A stretch of DNA of 64,000 bases from Kribbella soli (lineage in GTDB: Bacteria > Actinomycetota > Actinomycetes > Propionibacteriales > Kribbellaceae): assembly GCF_004331345.1 (NCBI RefSeq), contig NZ_SJJZ01000002.1:1797370-1861369 (forward strand), written 5' to 3'. Under the pieces are notes generated by a model that ran no database searches, was not told where the DNA came from, and worked only from the letters and a program-made list of their open reading frames with translations. Within the stretch, counting starts at the first letter, position 1. Each line of letters starts with the position of its first letter. Shown in pieces: positions 63,610 through 64,000 of this stretch. Both the position numbers and the translations under genes were made by a program.

Positions 63610-63864
63610 ATGTCGAAGACCGAACTCACGAGCCTCAAGAACGTCGGACCGGCCGTCGCCGACTATCTGAGCCGCGCAGAGATCACGCGGAACGACCAGC
63701 TGGCCGGCCGGGATCCTGTCGAGATCTACGAGACGATCTGCGAACGTGACCAGCAACGCCACGACCCGTGTCTCCTGGACACGATCATGTCCGCCGTAGA
63801 CCAGGCGAACGGCAACCCGCCGCGGCCCTGGTGGACGTACACGCCCGAACGCAAAGCCGGCTGA
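63610..63864 (+). CDS. Helix-hairpin-helix protein (Cdd1-like)
   Basis: This 84-residue protein has a helix-hairpin-helix DNA-binding motif (LKNVGPAVADYLSRAEI) and the PVEIYETICERDQQRHDPCLLD pattern, with Cys residues, of Cdd1/"pathogenicity locus" family proteins. ATG 63610 is chosen for similarity to the usual family start; a longer start at 63568 exists. The function is unknown, probably DNA-related. Confidence 0.85.
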   Translation: MSKTELTSLKNVGPAVADYLSRAEITRNDQLAGRDPVEIYETICERDQQRHDPCLLDTIMSAVDQANGNPPRPWWTYTPERKAG

Positions 63865-63900
63865 TCGCAATGCCGTACAGAAACCTCAAGGCCACAAATG

Positions 63901-63932
63901 TTAAGGGCCACCCCTAGTGGGGTGGCCCTTAA
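63901..63932 (-). terminator. rRNA operon terminator
   Basis: A perfect 14-bp stem (TTAAGGGCCACCCC and its complement) around TAGT lies about 10 bases after the 5S rRNA 3' end on the minus strand. The stem's outer AT pairs give a short T-run. Confidence 0.95.
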
Positions 63933-63942
63933 CAGTGTGAAT

Positions 63943-64000
63943 GTCCGGCGGCGTCCTACTCTCCCACGACCTCCCGGTCGCAGTACCATCGGCGCTGGCG
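63943..64000 (-). rRNA. rrf: 5S rRNA, 3' part only
   Basis: Read on the minus strand, the last 58 bases match the universal 5S 3' region (GCGCCGATGGTACTGCGA, then GTGGGAGAGTAGGACGCCGCC). The 5' half lies beyond the right edge, so 23S and 16S genes are expected further right. Confidence 0.95.

Overview
The window comes from a high-GC Actinomycetota chromosome. Secreted Tat/Sec glycoside hydrolases, MalFG-type sugar transporters, mycothiol-type enzymes, frequent GTG starts and the 5S rRNA 3' end all fit this. A Kribbella-like soil actinomycete is my best guess; this is inference, since no search could be run.

Layout. 1-14.1 kb is a carbohydrate-use locus: two divergent (alpha/alpha)6-type glycosidases with a palindromic operator between them, a minus-strand operon (DUF5722-like secreted protein, sugar-binding lipoprotein, two permeases), and a plus-strand second sugar ABC transporter. 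14.1-17.8 kb is a three-component P450 system (3Fe-4S ferredoxin, ferredoxin reductase, P450) with a divergent AraC regulator. 17.8-25.1 kb is accessory and partly decayed: a YCII-family pseudogene, a DHA2 efflux pump with a TetR repressor and two operators, a 3' gene remnant, a lipoprotein, a MocR regulator, an aldo/keto reductase and a shortened sigma-like protein. 25.2-34.8 kb is a Dpp/Opp-type transporter operon running into an aldehyde dehydrogenase, an SDR and an amidase, with a divergent FadR-type GntR regulator and operator. 34.9-38.6 kb holds a receiver/thioredoxin-reductase-like fusion coupled to a cNMP-domain histidine kinase. 38.8-42.1 kb holds a RING-finger/TerD-like protein and, upstream of it, a 35-residue peptide with GGNDW repeats. 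42.1-49.6 kb carries a diguanylate cyclase, a quinone-oxidoreductase-like enzyme, a SNF2 helicase/SWIM pair and two small enzymes. 49.9-51.8 kb has an SGNH esterase and an SpoU methyltransferase.

52.0-57.6 kb is a tightly coupled four-gene operon: a MukF-like candidate kleisin, two small winged-helix-like proteins and a 1036-residue SMC-like ATPase. It sits behind an operator-like palindrome plus direct repeat. It looks like a MukBEF/Mks/Wadjet relative, but no JetD-type nuclease is adjacent. This operon and the GGNDW peptide are the two best candidates for something undescribed. 57.6-62.2 kb adds a GH2 enzyme with two AbfB-like domains and a GH76 enzyme behind a LacI-type operator. The window ends with small genes, an rRNA terminator and the 3' end of a 5S rRNA gene on the minus strand.

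Several intergenic regions hold unusually long hairpins (37941-38011, 38705-38825, 41458-41660, 49673-49870). Most lie just after stop codons and are probably terminators, but some are elaborate enough to deserve a second look.
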